Assembly: GCA_030765045.1 (NCBI GenBank)
Contig: CM060974.1
Span: 50,530,839 to 50,594,838, forward strand
Reading direction: 5' to 3'
Origin: Tenodera sinensis
Lineage: Eukaryota > Arthropoda > Insecta > Mantodea > Mantidae
Length of the DNA: 64,000 nucleotides
Shown: piece by piece, positions 34,305-45,244 of the stretch
Layout of the letters: each line of letters opens with the position of its first letter
How positions within the stretch are numbered: the stretch's first letter is position 1
Made by a program: the position numbers and the translations under genes
The notes under the pieces: generated by a model
What the model was told of the DNA's origin: nothing
Seen by the model: only the letters and a program-made list of their open reading frames with translations
Databases searched by the model: none

Positions 34305-35636
34305 TACAGGGTGTATATAAATGAATATCGGGGTTTTAACTCTTTATAATATTTATTACATTAAACTTACAGTTATAAATGATATCTCAAATGAAAAAGC
34401 AACTCAGTTTTACCAAGAACCTGGTGCAGTTTTTATAATTATGCTTCGTTGGGTCTTTGAGCTATTGAAACCTTTGTGATCTCAGGGCGTGGTAATGGAT
34501 GGAATGAAAAATCACACGATGTTTCTTCACCACAATGTATTATTTTATTAACACTTTTTCTATATTTTACATTAAAATAAATCCTCCTAGCACCGTTTTA
34601 AATGATTTAAAACCTTTCCACTTTTTCATTTAGTGCAACTAATGCTTGATGAAAGTCTGGTGAAAGTTCTATGTTCACACGTTACACCAATACGTCCTTA
34701 TGCCTTGATTACACACACGCTAGTGGGAAGATTATGGCGTCACCTCACGTGACACCGCCTTTTTCGTATACATCCGCGTATGCGTCCATCAAATAGTTCT
34801 TTCTTGTTAGGGAAGCGATCCCTAACCATCCTCCCTTCGATTTTATTATGGAACACATATAATTCTAATATTTATACATACATATTAAAATCAAATACGG
34901 AAATATTTATGACGTCTTTAAACTAACTTAGTTGTTCGTAACAATGAACATTTGCAACACGTTTTCGTCATTTAACCAACTCATACCAACATCAAAAAAC
35001 AAATTACACTTTTAACAAATATTCACATAAACGATTTTCTTTTGGGGTCTTCTAATATTCTGTCTCAAACCTTATAAATGTTCAATGTGACTACCCTTTG
35101 TCACACGGCACACATCAAGTCTATAACCGAGTTCTTCCCAAATGTTGATAAGTGTGTATTCAGAAATTGTAGCAACAGCTGCTTCAATCCGGTTTTTTAA
35201 TTCAGGGAGGTCAGCTGGTAGCAGAGGCACATACACACAATCCTTGATGAAACCCCAAAGGTAAAAATTGCATGGCATTAGGTCAGGAGAACGTGGAGGC
35301 CATGCATAGCAAGCCCTGTCATTGGCGCTCTTGCGGCCTATCCAGCGCTCGGGTACAGTGACGTTCAACCAATCGCATACTTCGTTATGCCAATGAGGTG
35401 GCATACCATCTTGCTGGAAAATAGGACAGGGTGAAACGCTTTCTGTGTACTGGTCGCCATCTTGGCTACTACCGCTGTCTAGCGAATTGCGGCAGAACAT
35501 TGCACCCACATGCGCACTGGTACCAACAAGCAAAACTGTTTGAGTTGCTTTTTCATTTGACATATTTATAACTAAGTTTAACGTAATAAATATTATAAAG
35601 AGTTAAAACCCCAATATTCATTTATAAACACCTGTA
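34305..35636 (-). mobile_element. Mariner-like element with ~100-bp inverted ends
   Basis: 34305-34410 and 35535-35636 are inverted copies ('tataaatgaatatcggggtt', 'aactctttataatatttatt', 'aaatgaaaaagcaactca'). CATA flanks both sides (34301-34304, 35637-35640); the duplication may be only TA. The interior has a 3' piece of transposase and about 0.65 kb of non-coding AT-rich DNA. Terminal repeats this long are not usual for mariner elements. Confidence 0.7.
35069..35563 (-). pseudogene. Mariner-like transposase, C-terminal half
   Basis: A 163-residue minus-strand frame. The conserved parts are IFQQDGMPPHWHNEVCDWL, RWIGR, WPPRSPDLMPCNFYLWGFIKD and YRLDVCRVTKGSHIEHL. These hold the second Asp and the third acidic/Asp (SPDL) of the catalytic triad. 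The N-terminal DNA-binding part and the first catalytic Asp are missing. The ATG lies inside the right inverted repeat, so the start is formed by the repeat joining the truncated gene. Confidence 0.8.
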
Positions 35637-35640
35637 CATA

Positions 35641-36539
35641 GCTTTCACTCCTTCTGTCAAGGCTGAATTGTGTATGAGAGACGTTCCCACATTAGTTCTA
35701 TTGCATTTGTCATATTTGGCAATATTTTGATGTGCAAGTGTTAGCAGCATATTGGTGTGACTACAGATTTGAAAGCTGCACGGTTGGCAATAGCCACCTT
35801 GGCCACACTGTTGCTCCTGTTAGAAGAAGCTATGCAGCTATTATACATGATAATTGTTATATTTTGAGTTACAAATATATAGGGTTGAAATAAAGCAGTA
35901 ACATCACTAATAGTTGTGTGCTGCTGTCCAGATTCTACGTTGCTTATTGCATCCATGTAGCATTATACTGCACTCCTCTTAGTAATACAGGTAATGCAAC
36001 ATATTTTGAAATGAGAATTCTGCTGGCTTCCAAAGAAATAATTGTCTGGTTACTATACTACAGTGTAGGGCCTGCTGGATTCTGGCAAGGTCCCAGCACA
36101 TCAAAGAATTGTTGTGTCCTTCCATTTCAATTGATCAAGCTTTTTAGAAGTAAAAGGTTATCACAAGTAACATCTATTCCTTTTCAGGTTGCATCAGTTA
36201 TGTGACAAGGTGCTGTGGTACTGATAATTTAGGTGGCTGTTCATTGTGTTCTCCCGAATAAGAAACCCCTTTCACCATAAATTTGTTTCTGAGTCTGCAG
36301 CAAGCCAGAACTTCAAGCCAGTCTTATCTGGTTTGTTATTCATATATTGAGCGAAGCAACATGGAGCCTTGAATAGATACACTTGCTCATCTATAGTAAT
36401 GTAATGTAATTTATTGCGCCAGTTTATCAATTTTACATTGACTTTGGACATGTCAGTTATACATACAGTTGGTGCTGTTTTTAATGAAATGGGCTGAGCT
36501 ATGAGACTCGTTTTCTATCTACAAGGTCGTGGTAATGGA
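35641..36539. other. Intronic DNA, no gene seen
   Basis: No recognised coding or repeat similarity. Confidence 0.35.
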
Positions 36540-36666
36540 TATGGATCGAGACCACCTTCAAATATGCCCGGCCACTTCTAGTGCCCCATCCATCAGTGAA
36601 AAATATTGGAGAGCAAGAGGATTAATGACTTCATTGTCAGAAATCCAGCATTAGCTAACAACAACA
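36540..36666 (+). mobile_element. 5'-truncated LINE tail
   Basis: Almost identical to the last ~125 bases of the LINE at 32270-32812 ('cgagaccaccttcaaatatg' to 'agctaacaacaac'). Confidence 0.85.
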
Positions 36667-36789
36667 TTAGATTCAGATTAACACAACCATAACTAAGGAA
36701 GCTCTGAATCCTTGAATATTTAAATTGTTATACTTAACATAAGTATTACATCAAATTACCATCATTACTTTGTACTAGTTTATGTTGTG

Positions 36790-36940
36790 GGGTTGTGAGA
36801 GAGCGATGTGACCGCCAAAACACAAAAATATGGTGCTCTCTAAAAAGCGGTTACATTTACTGCTATTGCTCTCTTCAATATTGGAGAGCCAGAGGATTAA
36901 TGACTTCATTGTCAAAAATCCAGCATTAGCTAACAACAAC
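36790..36940 (+). mobile_element. Short retroposon with LINE-derived tail, 8-bp target duplication
   Basis: ATGTTGTG at 36782-36789 and 36941-36948. Head and tail match 27237-27395; the tail equals the 3' end of the LINE at 32270. A complete copy of about 150 bp. Confidence 0.75.
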
Positions 36941-37026
36941 ATGTTGTGTGGTGAAATGTAATGCACTGTCAATTATCTGAAAGCAAACTGATGGATGTTG
37001 CTAATAATGTGTTTCTTTTTCCACAG

Positions 37027-37362
37027 ACGTGCTACTGAAGTTTAAGAACAGAACGGTTCACAAGCAGCATCTGTAGTAAAATGGATATCAAAGAAGAATC
37101 TTGTTTCCTGGACTTATGTTCAGAGAATGCGAGAGATACCAAAGATCTCGTAAAGAAGGTGAAGATTGAAACTGTTTCAAGTAGCAGTGATATCAAACCA
37201 GAACTTAAAGAAGATTTCACATGTTGTTCACAAAATGAAGTACATCATCTAATGACATTTAATGAAACCATCAAAGAAGGTGAAAATGAAACTAAGATAG
37301 ATATTAAAGAAGAACATTGGTGGTTAGAAAGGGAAGATTCATGTATTAATGATGACATTAAG
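37027..37362 (+). CDS. First coding exon, plus-strand C2H2 zinc-finger gene
   Basis: Acceptor tttttccacag at 37026; 54-base 5'UTR; ATG at 37081; 94 codons; donor GTTAGT after 37362, phase 0. It encodes MDIKEESCFLDLCSEN..., an acidic leader with repeated KIE/IKEE patches and no finger. The minus-strand exon at 11910-12242 has the same layout. Spliced to 48545-48585 and 59301-60594 it gives one uninterrupted 538-codon frame. The product is probably a nuclear DNA-binding regulator; the role of the leader is unknown. Confidence 0.85.
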
Positions 37363-37459
37363 GTTAGTTCTGCAGAGAAAATGCATTAACATTTATTTCT
37401 TTTATTTTCTTAAATGTGCAAAACTAACTTATAAATATCAGTTGGAAAATTCAATGTTA

Positions 37460-37915
37460 TACAGGGAGGTTGTCACATTAGCTTAATGGTTAGAGCAGCC
37501 ACACGGTAAGTGGAGGTCCTGTGGTTCAAATCCCGGCTGTGACACTGAATTTTTCAGTTCTGATTCTACCACACAAACATTACCCACACATAGCTTGTGT
37601 GTTTAAAAACACCAGCAGTTATTATTTATTTATGCCAACAAACTTACTGTTGGTGTTTTTAAACACACAAGCTGTGTGTGGGCAAAGTTTGAGAGGTAGA
37701 ACCGGAACTTAAAAATTCAATGCCATAACTGGTTTGAGAATTTAATGCCATTCTGGCAGTTTGTCACAATAGCTCAGTGGTTAGAGCAGCCGCCCGGTAA
37801 GCGGAAGGTCTTTGGTTCAAATCCCAGTTGTGGCATTGAATTTTTAAGTTGTGGTTCTACCTCTCAAACCAGCAGTTAGTTTGTTGGCATAAATAAATAA
37901 TAATATAAATATCAG
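37460..37915. mobile_element. Three family-B SINE copies
   Basis: Plus copy 37470-37615 (gcttaatggttagagcagcc, ggttcaaatcccggctg), minus tail 37620-37725, plus copy 37745-37910 with a good tRNA-like head (tagctcagtggttagagcag ... ggttcaaatcccag) and tail aaataaataataa. The minus tail directly abuts the first copy, a mirrored pair as at 14.3-15.3 kb. Confidence 0.82.
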
Positions 37916-38570
37916 TTTATTAGGTCTCAAAAAAAAAAAAGAAAATATATACGTTTCACTCATACAGCTTTTACACTTATAATTCTATAGCTGTCCCGGA
38001 AAAATCCTATAGCACATTATGGCAAATTATTTTGTTTCTACGACTTTCATATATACAATTTTTATGCTTATGTGATCATAGCTTATGTACCCGAGAGCCA
38101 AATGCAGTTTGTACATTTATGATGTCTGGTTTCTTTAAACTCTCAAGAAATATTCCAAGCCAAAACTTAGGACTCACACTGTATTGACCTTAGTTGCCAG
38201 ACTGCTCCAATCATTTATCTGTTTACTAGTATAGTGAAGTACATGTGACTTGATGTACAGTCAGTAACACAACACAAGGATGATCTCTTGTGGCTGCTGG
38301 TATATGAGACGTTGCTGTCCTGAAGATATTGCTTCTGAACAGAATGTAAATACACTGCCTCACAGTCTGTGTGCGATAAGCTCACATAAACAACTCAGCA
38401 GCTTCACATTCTTTCTGATACGCCTCATGGGTTTGTCAGGTAGTACATTTCTCCGAAAACATCCCCCAGTGCGGAAGTGAGAGCGACATTGAGGCTACCT
38501 TCTAGCAAAGTTGTGAAGCATCAAACCGAACTGGCTTCAGTTGTTATTAACCTTGTTAGTGCACATGGGG
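37916..38570. other. Intronic DNA, no gene seen
   Basis: No recognised coding or repeat similarity. Confidence 0.35.
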
Positions 38571-38574
38571 CATA

Positions 38575-38870
38575 GGAAAATAAAGTGCATTATGAGTGGT
38601 GAAAAATTACGTATTTTGAATGTAGTAAAGGAAAGTGGCAGTGGAACATGCAGAAATTGCTAAGAAATCAGGGGTTGTTCCATCTACCTTAAATACAATT
38701 GTAGCTAAGGCAGTGGAAATTGAAGAAAGTGCGTGTGTGTTAGATGTTTTCACAAACAACTAGAGCCACATTCAGGGTGGAAAATACACAATTTTGTGAT
38801 GTGCCATAACATATCTGAAGAAATAATGTCAAATTGTACCATTCATGCCGTGGCAGCTGTGGCCACTAAA
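38575..38870 (+). pseudogene. pogo/Tigger-type transposase N-terminal fragment
   Basis: IMSGEKLRILNVVKESGSG, then (after a one-base shift) an EIAKKSGVVPSTLNTIV-like helix-turn-helix of the CENP-B/pogo kind. Only the N-terminal DNA-binding part remains, with frame breaks. Confidence 0.5.
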
Positions 38871-39454
38871 AAAACAAATCAAGATAGCAGATTATTTCAT
38901 AAACTGACTCAACTTTCTTTGTATTTATTCTTATTTTGCACATTTCTCTTGTGTTTGTATGTTTCATATTGCCGATTATAGTTAAATAATCCTCTTATTT
39001 CTTGTTGTTTATTTCTTAGAGGTAATCCATGTGCTGTATAAATTTTCCAGCTTTTTATTTGCTGACTTTTATTTATGCATTTTTCACACATATACATGTT
39101 TTTCTCTTGTCCTCTGGAAAACATATAAACAATGTTTTAGTCTAAACACTTTTCTTGGTGTGTGATTAATTAGTATTAAGGTAAAAGTGCATAACTTTTA
39201 TTTTTGTATCTTTTCTTGAGCATTAAATTTGTAATTCTAGTGTTGACATAGCCATGTGTACTTTTCAGTCCTCAACACCAACTTAAATTTATAGGTATAC
39301 TGATCACTAATTTTTGTTATGATTTACTTTTCCTATTATGAATCTGTTTCTTGTTAACAACACCTGATCATTGTATCTGACATGCCATTTACAATAGGAG
39401 TTAAATTGTAATGTGATATTTTTTTCTGCATCTAGAAAAATATTATCTATAACT
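38871..39454. other. Intronic DNA, no gene seen
   Basis: AT-rich, no recognised similarity. Confidence 0.35.
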
Positions 39455-39640
39455 TGAGAGGTAGAATTGGAAGTGAAAAATTCAATGCCACAGCTGGGAT
39501 TTGAACCACAGAATGACATTGAACTCTGCAACTGTTTTGTATTTCTCCCAGTAGACTACATCAGAGACAGCTACCCCAAGAGTGACTTACAATCATAAAT
39601 ACTTTGTGTCCCGAAATAAATAACCTGTAGATGGTAATTA
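39455..39640 (-). mobile_element. Decayed family-B SINE
   Basis: 'ttgagaggtagaattggaag', 'gccacagctgggatttgaac', then the flanking module 'acttacaatcataaatactt', with internal deletion of the A-box part. Confidence 0.7.
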
Positions 39641-39856
39641 TCAGAGACCGGAAGTTTAGGCATTGTAAATCATTAAAGTAGGCACGGAGAAAGGCATAAT
39701 AAATACTAAAACAGGCAATAAAAGCCAATCATGAAAATCCATTTATTTAATAGATTACACTATTCAATAACTCGACTGAAGTTTAAAGTTGTAAACAAAC
39801 TGCTAGTGTTGTAATTGACACAAAAATGAAATACTTTTTGGAAAGACCTTTGTATT

Positions 39857-40204
39857 AAGGCTAGATATTTCTTCCGGGCTTAAAAGCCGTGGTCTGTTGG
39901 AGTTTTGAGGTCCAGACACCTGCGGTGGACATCATCAGTGGCGTAGTCGGTGACGGTTCAGTTACAACAGAAGCCCAGCCAATCCCTTGTGAGTGGCCCA
40001 TATATAAATACGGCACCTCCAGTCATACACAATTCTGTTGTAACTGAAACTTCACCGAGAAGACTCCGACTACGCCACCGATGATCACCACAGGTATGGA
40101 CAAAATGTCTGGACCTCAAAACTCCAGCAGACCATGGCTTTTAAACCTGGAAGAAATCTCTAGCCTTAATTCTAACTCCGGCCGTGAAAGCTTCCGACTA
40201 CTCT
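39857..40204. mobile_element. Inverted pair of Penelope-like tails, 13-bp target duplication
   Basis: AGACCTTTGTATT at 39844-39856 and 40205-40217. The 348-bp insert has two arms of about 125 bases in inverted orientation (39857-39985 and 40041-40171). Each ends with the phrase 'agaccatggcttttaa' or its equivalent, and each has a decayed hammerhead-like segment (ctgatgatgtccaccgcagg on the left arm, minus strand). It lies in the 3' coding part of the hAT element. Confidence 0.7.
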
Positions 40205-40217
40205 AGACCTTTGTATT

Positions 40218-40680
40218 GCAATGCCTTATTCATTGTGACAACCAAATGCTTTTTAAGTTCTCTGGGGTGATGTTGAGTCTCCTGTCAGATAACACATTTT
40301 TCATGACAAAATGACCTCTCAACATTGACAGAAGTTATTGGAGCAAATCTAAAACATAGCATCATTGTAGGGCCCATTTCAAGTGCAACAGAATTGTGAC
40401 CTTGTAGAATTTTTGAAATGTTTGTAAGTTTATCCAATCTCAATTTTTCGATAACACTTTTTTACACTTTTCATGAACTAATGAACCCCATTTTCCTGAT
40501 ACATTGCCCAACCTTTGCACTGCATCATCCACAATTTTCACTGACTTTGTTAAAGGTTGTCCTCATTCTTGAAGCTGGCAGATCACTTGTGGCAGGAAAC
40601 CAAACTTGGCTGCTATGAAAGTTAAGTAATTTTTCACCTCCGAAGAGTTGAGACCTTTCTTGGCTGATAAAATTATTGAA
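40218..40680 (-). pseudogene. hAT transposase C-terminal part
   Basis: Minus-strand frames read AAKFGFLPQVISRLQE, VHEKCKKVLSKN, ALEMGPTMMLCF, APITSVNVERSF, VMKNVLSDRRLNITPENLK. These are the dimerisation-region motifs of a CGGBP1/hAT-like insect family. Frame shifts break it. The Penelope-like pair interrupts it just after KALQYK. Confidence 0.7.
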
Positions 40681-41081
40681 GATGCTTTATCCACCAGTGT
40701 TCACCACCTCAATTATACCCTGGAAATTTGAAGCATAGTAAAGTGCTGCTGAGATCCATGTCCTCTGTCTCATTTGGAGGGCAGAGGTGCCTCTGGTGCA
40801 ACAGATTTAAATGTCAGGATTCTTGATGGGGTTTTCACAATTATCTTAATACTGGAAATCAATATGTGAACATCTGGAAACAAGCATTATACAGTGCTGT
40901 TAGTTTAAGAATCAGCACTAACAACAAATGCTGCGTTCCCGCAAGTCACCGCTTGCTCGCCGATAGATGGGACTTTAGATGCCGGGAGAAACTGGCGTGC
41001 ACTTTTCATGCATCTGTTAGTTTTGACCTTGGCACACGGTAGTGGCGTGACTTATCAGATGGTTGGCCTTCGTTGTTGTTG

Positions 41082-41292
41082 TTTTTTTTTTTTTTTTTTT
41101 TTTTTTTTTGTCAATCACACAACCTGTTTCCATAAACTTTTTCACTAACTTGTGTACTGAATCTCTGTGAGGAACTGGGCAATCAGGAAATTTATGTCTA
41201 AATTTTCACCTGGTTCTGCAAACCGATTTCTTTTTCAGAAAATAGCTTTTCACTATATATACATGTTCACTTACTGAATATTTCACCATCAT
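41082..41292 (-). pseudogene. Mariner-like transposase N-terminal fragment
   Basis: From ATG at about 41292 on the minus strand: MMVKYSVSEHVYIVKSYF, then shifted RKFRHKFPDCPVPHRDSVHK, LVKKFMETGCVIDKK, ending in a T-run (plus strand). This is the N-terminal helix-turn-helix part of the family whose C-terminal half is at 35069-35563. Confidence 0.65.
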
Positions 41293-41544
41293 GCAAACAA
41301 CACGTCCAACCATGTGATAAGTCAATAGACTTAATGCTTTTCAGCTCAGTGGTCACTATTGAATTGCAGATTTGTGTTGATATTTAAATTTATGTTGTTT
41401 TCATTGGTCATATACATGTTTATTAACATAAACAAATTAACAGAGTAAAATAAATTATAAAATGACTGCCACTTTCCATAAATACCATTTAATTTGGAAA
41501 AATAAATAAATAAATAAACGTGGCTTTGAGAGCTTTACACAGAA

Positions 41545-43516
41545 TCACTTTGAACCATATTTGTTGGCCATTTCAGAACACTCATAAAACTGTATAGGAG
41601 CTTGAGGAACATATTTTACTAACTTGCCAATGTCCTGAATCTTTTTAAAATTTATGGGAGCTTTGTCCTTGTATGCCTTTTCAGAGGGCATAGTGAGATG
41701 CTGTAGTGAGTGAGACTTTCCCAGAAGAATGTATGTTTGACAGGCGAGCCAATGTAAAATGATGCTTCAACCTCTCCAATCTTGTTACTGCTGTATTTGA
41801 ATTGCTTGAACTTTAAGGGGGAAAACACTTGCTTCTTATCTCTTGGGAGCATTTCACTTTCTCTGGATATTACGCTCTTCTTCAAGTATGATGGCCACCA
41901 TTTATCAAAATGAATAATTTCATCAAACTCTGCAACATGAATCTCCACATTCTCTCTGCTGTTTGCTATTATTTCAACATACTCCCTTGGAGTGTAAACT
42001 CTATCACAACTTTTAATTTTCTTTTTGAATAACCCAAAATGTCTGTTGCATGGTAAGTATGAATGACCTTGTTCAGGAAACGTGGGTAATTGACTCATAT
42101 CTACCAGTTGCAGTCAATCCCATGCACATTCTCACCATTGTTTAGTTTCTGTTTTGTCCAGTACATCCGTCCGAGAACAAGCTGAGATCTTTCATGGTGG
42201 ATGGAACATAATTTTTAATGTAATGGTATAAAAGGGTGCACACTTCATTTGCACCTTTTCTTCCATTACCCTCATGATAAAGATACACAACAGAGCTGTC
42301 ATCCTTCAAATTGTGAATGCTGAACACATTTACCCATAGTTGCCGTATGTAAAAGATTTCTTGCACAGGAATTTCTGGCAAGGGCAAATTCTGCATATAG
42401 TCAAAGGCAATGGCGCCTATTTCTTGATTATGAAGACAGTCCGACTTGGCCTTCTTCAGGGAATTATAAAATTTTCGGCTTCTTCTAAGATGAACATAAA
42501 ATTTTCGGCTTCTTCTAAGATGAACATAAAATTTTCGGCTTCTTCGAAGATGAACATCCAAATCTGATTTTGCTGCAAGTTTCAAAGCTTCACAGAGATG
42601 TGGACTTTTTAATTTGGCATGAAGTTTCTCACAAAGAGAACAGACATCTATTTGTGGTCTGCCAAACTTATAGTCATAGTTTTTCCGAAAATGCTACCTG
42701 TAGAAGTCATGTTTCATGGCTGTATCTGGATAAGTACCACAGTACAAGTCATACATTTTTCTTACATGCAGCCAAGAATCTAAGTATTGAAGTTCCTTTC
42801 CCGCATAATGAGAGGACTTCAGAGGAAAAGATTGTATATGTTCATCTATAGTTTTGAAGATGGTTCAGGAATTTTATTTCCTTTTGGATTTTTTCCACAC
42901 TTATCTTTCAGCAATTCTCCATTTATTAATCAGTGGGTTACACAGAACATCCGCTTCATACCAATGGAATGGAAACTCCGCTTTTGGCATATGCTTTTTG
43001 GCATATTTGCACTCTATGAGACCCACACATTATAAAATAACGAAAACTGGAAGAATACTTATTTGGTTCATCCCCGTTTTATTTCCGGGACCTGTGCTGC
43101 TTGACATTACATGCCTCAATTAGGCCCATTAAGTATAAGTCTTAAGTATCTTTGTTCGGAAGGTCATGAAGTTTTGCAAGGATTCAATTTTGTCATTGTC
43201 AGCGATTCTCTGGAAACAGGCTTTACGGCACCTACAACCAAAACGATTTTGATAAATGTTGCATATTTAAGCATGTTCTGCTACTAAAAAATAATAGACG
43301 CACTTTACATATTGGACTCGAAAAAGGTACACTAGAAATAAGGCTCATTATCATTATTGTAGCAGTAAACATTTGTACTGATCTGCAATCTTCTCCCCTT
43401 TTCTTTTCTGCAATTTGATTGCCACTATAGCTGGTATAAGCTAGACCTTTAGCTATGGCATGTTTTGTTACATTTTTCTTGTGTGTGGAATCATGTCTTT
43501 TTCTCTTGGGTGACAT
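41545..43516 (-). pseudogene. DUF7869-like protein gene, nearly full length but broken
   Basis: Minus strand. Exon 1: MSPKRKRHDSTHKKN (from 43516), with TSYSGNQIAEKKRGEDC. The intron position matches B1 (phase 2, inside the Cys pair), but the donor reads ATCAGT instead of GT. The acceptor ggttgtag is near 43216, then CRKACFQRIADND. The middle has KCGKNPKGNKIPEP, an HIQSFPLKSSHYAGKEL-type stretch with stops, and GRPQIDVCSLCEKLHAKL (about 42660). The core 42585-42142 is open: a 10-residue VHLRRSRKFY unit three times, LPLPEIPVQEIFY, YLYHEGNGRKGANEV, LFSDGCTGQNRN. It continues 42098-41652: GHSYLPCNRHFGLFKKK, CDRVYTPREYVE, FDKWWPSYLKKSVIS. The end is in another frame: KKIQDIGKLVKYV ... NKYGSK, stop 41547-41545. 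The protein carries conserved Asp, His and Cys positions like an RNase-H-fold enzyme, but this is inference. Confidence 0.75.
42466..42555. repeat. 30-bp in-frame tandem triplication
   Basis: Three units (42466-42495, 42496-42525, 42526-42555); the third differs by one base. Each encodes ten residues on the minus strand (VHLRRSRKFY), so the DUF7869 frame stays open. Confidence 0.95.
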
Positions 43517-43793
43517 GATAAAACACTGACTTCAACACGACACTCAAATAACAACTAAAGTACAACAAACTATGTAATAAGAATGCGCGGGAATGACTTA
43601 CCACTGTAGCCAACATACGGTCACAGCACGCACGGGGCTGAAAGGTATTAAGTCAATGACTTGAATGACAATGAAGGCTGACTTGATACTTTTCAGTGCC
43701 ATTTGATGCGCTTTGACTAGTTATCAATGTGCAATAAAAAAAGTGTACATTTTGACTTTATGCCTTTCAGCTCCATCCGATTCAACTGTGATG

Positions 43794-44680
43794 GGCCCTT
43801 AAACACCACTGCCACTCACTCACTGACTCTGAACTGGTGAATAACTTGTGATAGTTGAATTGTTGACTTTCTCAAGACACTGTTGTAAGCAGGAATGGTT
43901 TCACTGATTCATCTTCTGTAGGATCTGATGGTCCAATAACAACATTGGCAATAAAATGACTCATGGTATCAGTTGACTTGACAGATCTACTTATTTTTAA
44001 TTTTATCTTAATGATTTTCATTGTGTCATCGTAACATTCGGTCCCACCTCAGTAGCGTGACGGTTCGCGGTGTCTGCCTCACATTCAAGAGGTCGCGAGT
44101 TCGAATCTCGCTTAGGGTAAGTTATCCGGGTAAGGCTTTCTTCCGAGGTTTTCCCTACTTTGAGTAGACGAATGTCGGGTAACTTAAAGTTCCATGGACC
44201 TCGGGCTCATTTGAGCATCATTTCACCCATTTCATTTCATTCATTCGTCCAATATGACAATGTTGGAGAACGTTAATTCAAGAAAAAGTAACATTCGGTT
44301 AAGTAACATTTTCACAAACTTGATTTGCTAGGTAGAGTATGAGTGAGTGAGTGTGTTGGGTTTAAGGGCCCGTCGACAACTTGGTCATTAGGGCCCCTGC
44401 TAGGTAGAGATTGGTTAGTATACTTCTCCAAAAACTGTGATAATCTAGGATTCTGTAATTTCCACAAGAGGATTCCATTGCTGAGGAAAGCTATACATAA
44501 GTCGAATGCAAATTGGGATTTTTGACTTGATGTTGCAATTACTGTTGGAAGCAAAGAAATCTTCCCATTAGCCTTGGAAAGGGCATTTTTGTGTTTGATT
44601 GTGCCAATATGTTGTGATATAAAATACTTCTTTTCGTGACTGCTCGCATATTTTGCATATGAGTACTTTACCATCTATAC
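43794..44680 (-). pseudogene. hAT transposase N-terminal and middle parts, interrupted by a SINE
   Basis: 44674-44312: KYASSHEKKYFISQHIGTIKHKNAL (BED-like zinc-binding part), FAFDLCIAFLSNGILLWKLQNPRLSQFLEKYTNQSLPS. After the family-A SINE: DTMSHFIANVVIGP, ESVKPFLLTT (43800-44000), matching the region after the first catalytic Asp in this family. Element B2 then interrupts; the C-terminal part resumes at 40680. Confidence 0.7.
44043..44287 (+). mobile_element. tRNA-derived SINE (family A), 12-bp target duplication
   Basis: GTAACATTCGGT at 44031-44042 and 44288-44299. Close match to 9653-9913, with good box B (gagttcgaatctcg). Confidence 0.92.
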
Positions 44681-44689
44681 AAAATACGT

Positions 44690-45240
44690 TGGATCCAAAA
44701 GTATTCACATAACTTTGTAATTTACTGCTAAGGAACATTGAATTTCAGTATCTTGCTGCTAGCTACATCATAATGAAAACTGAAAGAAAAACAAAGTTAA
44801 ACCTGAACTCATTATTGCATTTTAAAATAAATACTAGAGGTAATTCAAATGCTTTCTGTTATCTATACATTTATTTGTGTGGCAGCACTCATTGTTGCAA
44901 ACAAAATAATGAACTGAATGAAGGATGTCTATGTTGTCTGCAACATAAACACAATATTATACATTTGGTGAAAAAACTTCCATTATCATGGACTAACGGT
45001 TATTGGAATAAAATGTACCTGAAGGAAATGTTTAATAATTAGTAAATAATAGATAAATAATGAAATAAAGGCAACAAAAAGCAATTATTTTGTAAAATAG
45101 GCATTTACATTTAAAAAGGCAGAAAAAGGCAACATAAAACTGTGGCATTTCAATCACAAAGGTATAATATGTAGATTCACTTTCAAATTGAAGATAGATT
45201 TTGACACATTTAAAATGGCATTCTGCCTAACTTCTGGTCT
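44690..45240. other. Intronic DNA, no gene seen
   Basis: AT-rich; an 89-codon frame at 44773 has no similarity I recognise. Confidence 0.35.
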
Positions 45241-45244
45241 CTGG

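Larger units (their letters stand above)
41310..43793 (-). mobile_element. Element B2: second DUF7869-type element
   Basis: The right end, read inward on the minus strand, is GAATCGGATGGAGCTGAAAGGCATAAAGTCAA split over 43752-43793, the same end as element B1. Inner copies of the GAAAGG..TTAAGTC motif are at 43638-43657 (+) and 41328-41347 (-). In B1 the inner 3' copy sits about 220 bases before the terminus. Here the expected left terminus is replaced by a mariner fragment, so the left end looks lost. Confidence 0.65.

Noticed and set aside
41155..41190. A possible left terminus of the second DUF7869 element (tact-gaatctctgtgaggaact), at the expected distance and with a near-matching 4-base flank.
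   Set aside because: The same bases encode the PDCPVPHRDS part of a mariner-like N-terminal domain on the minus strand, and the match to the terminal repeat needs several gaps.
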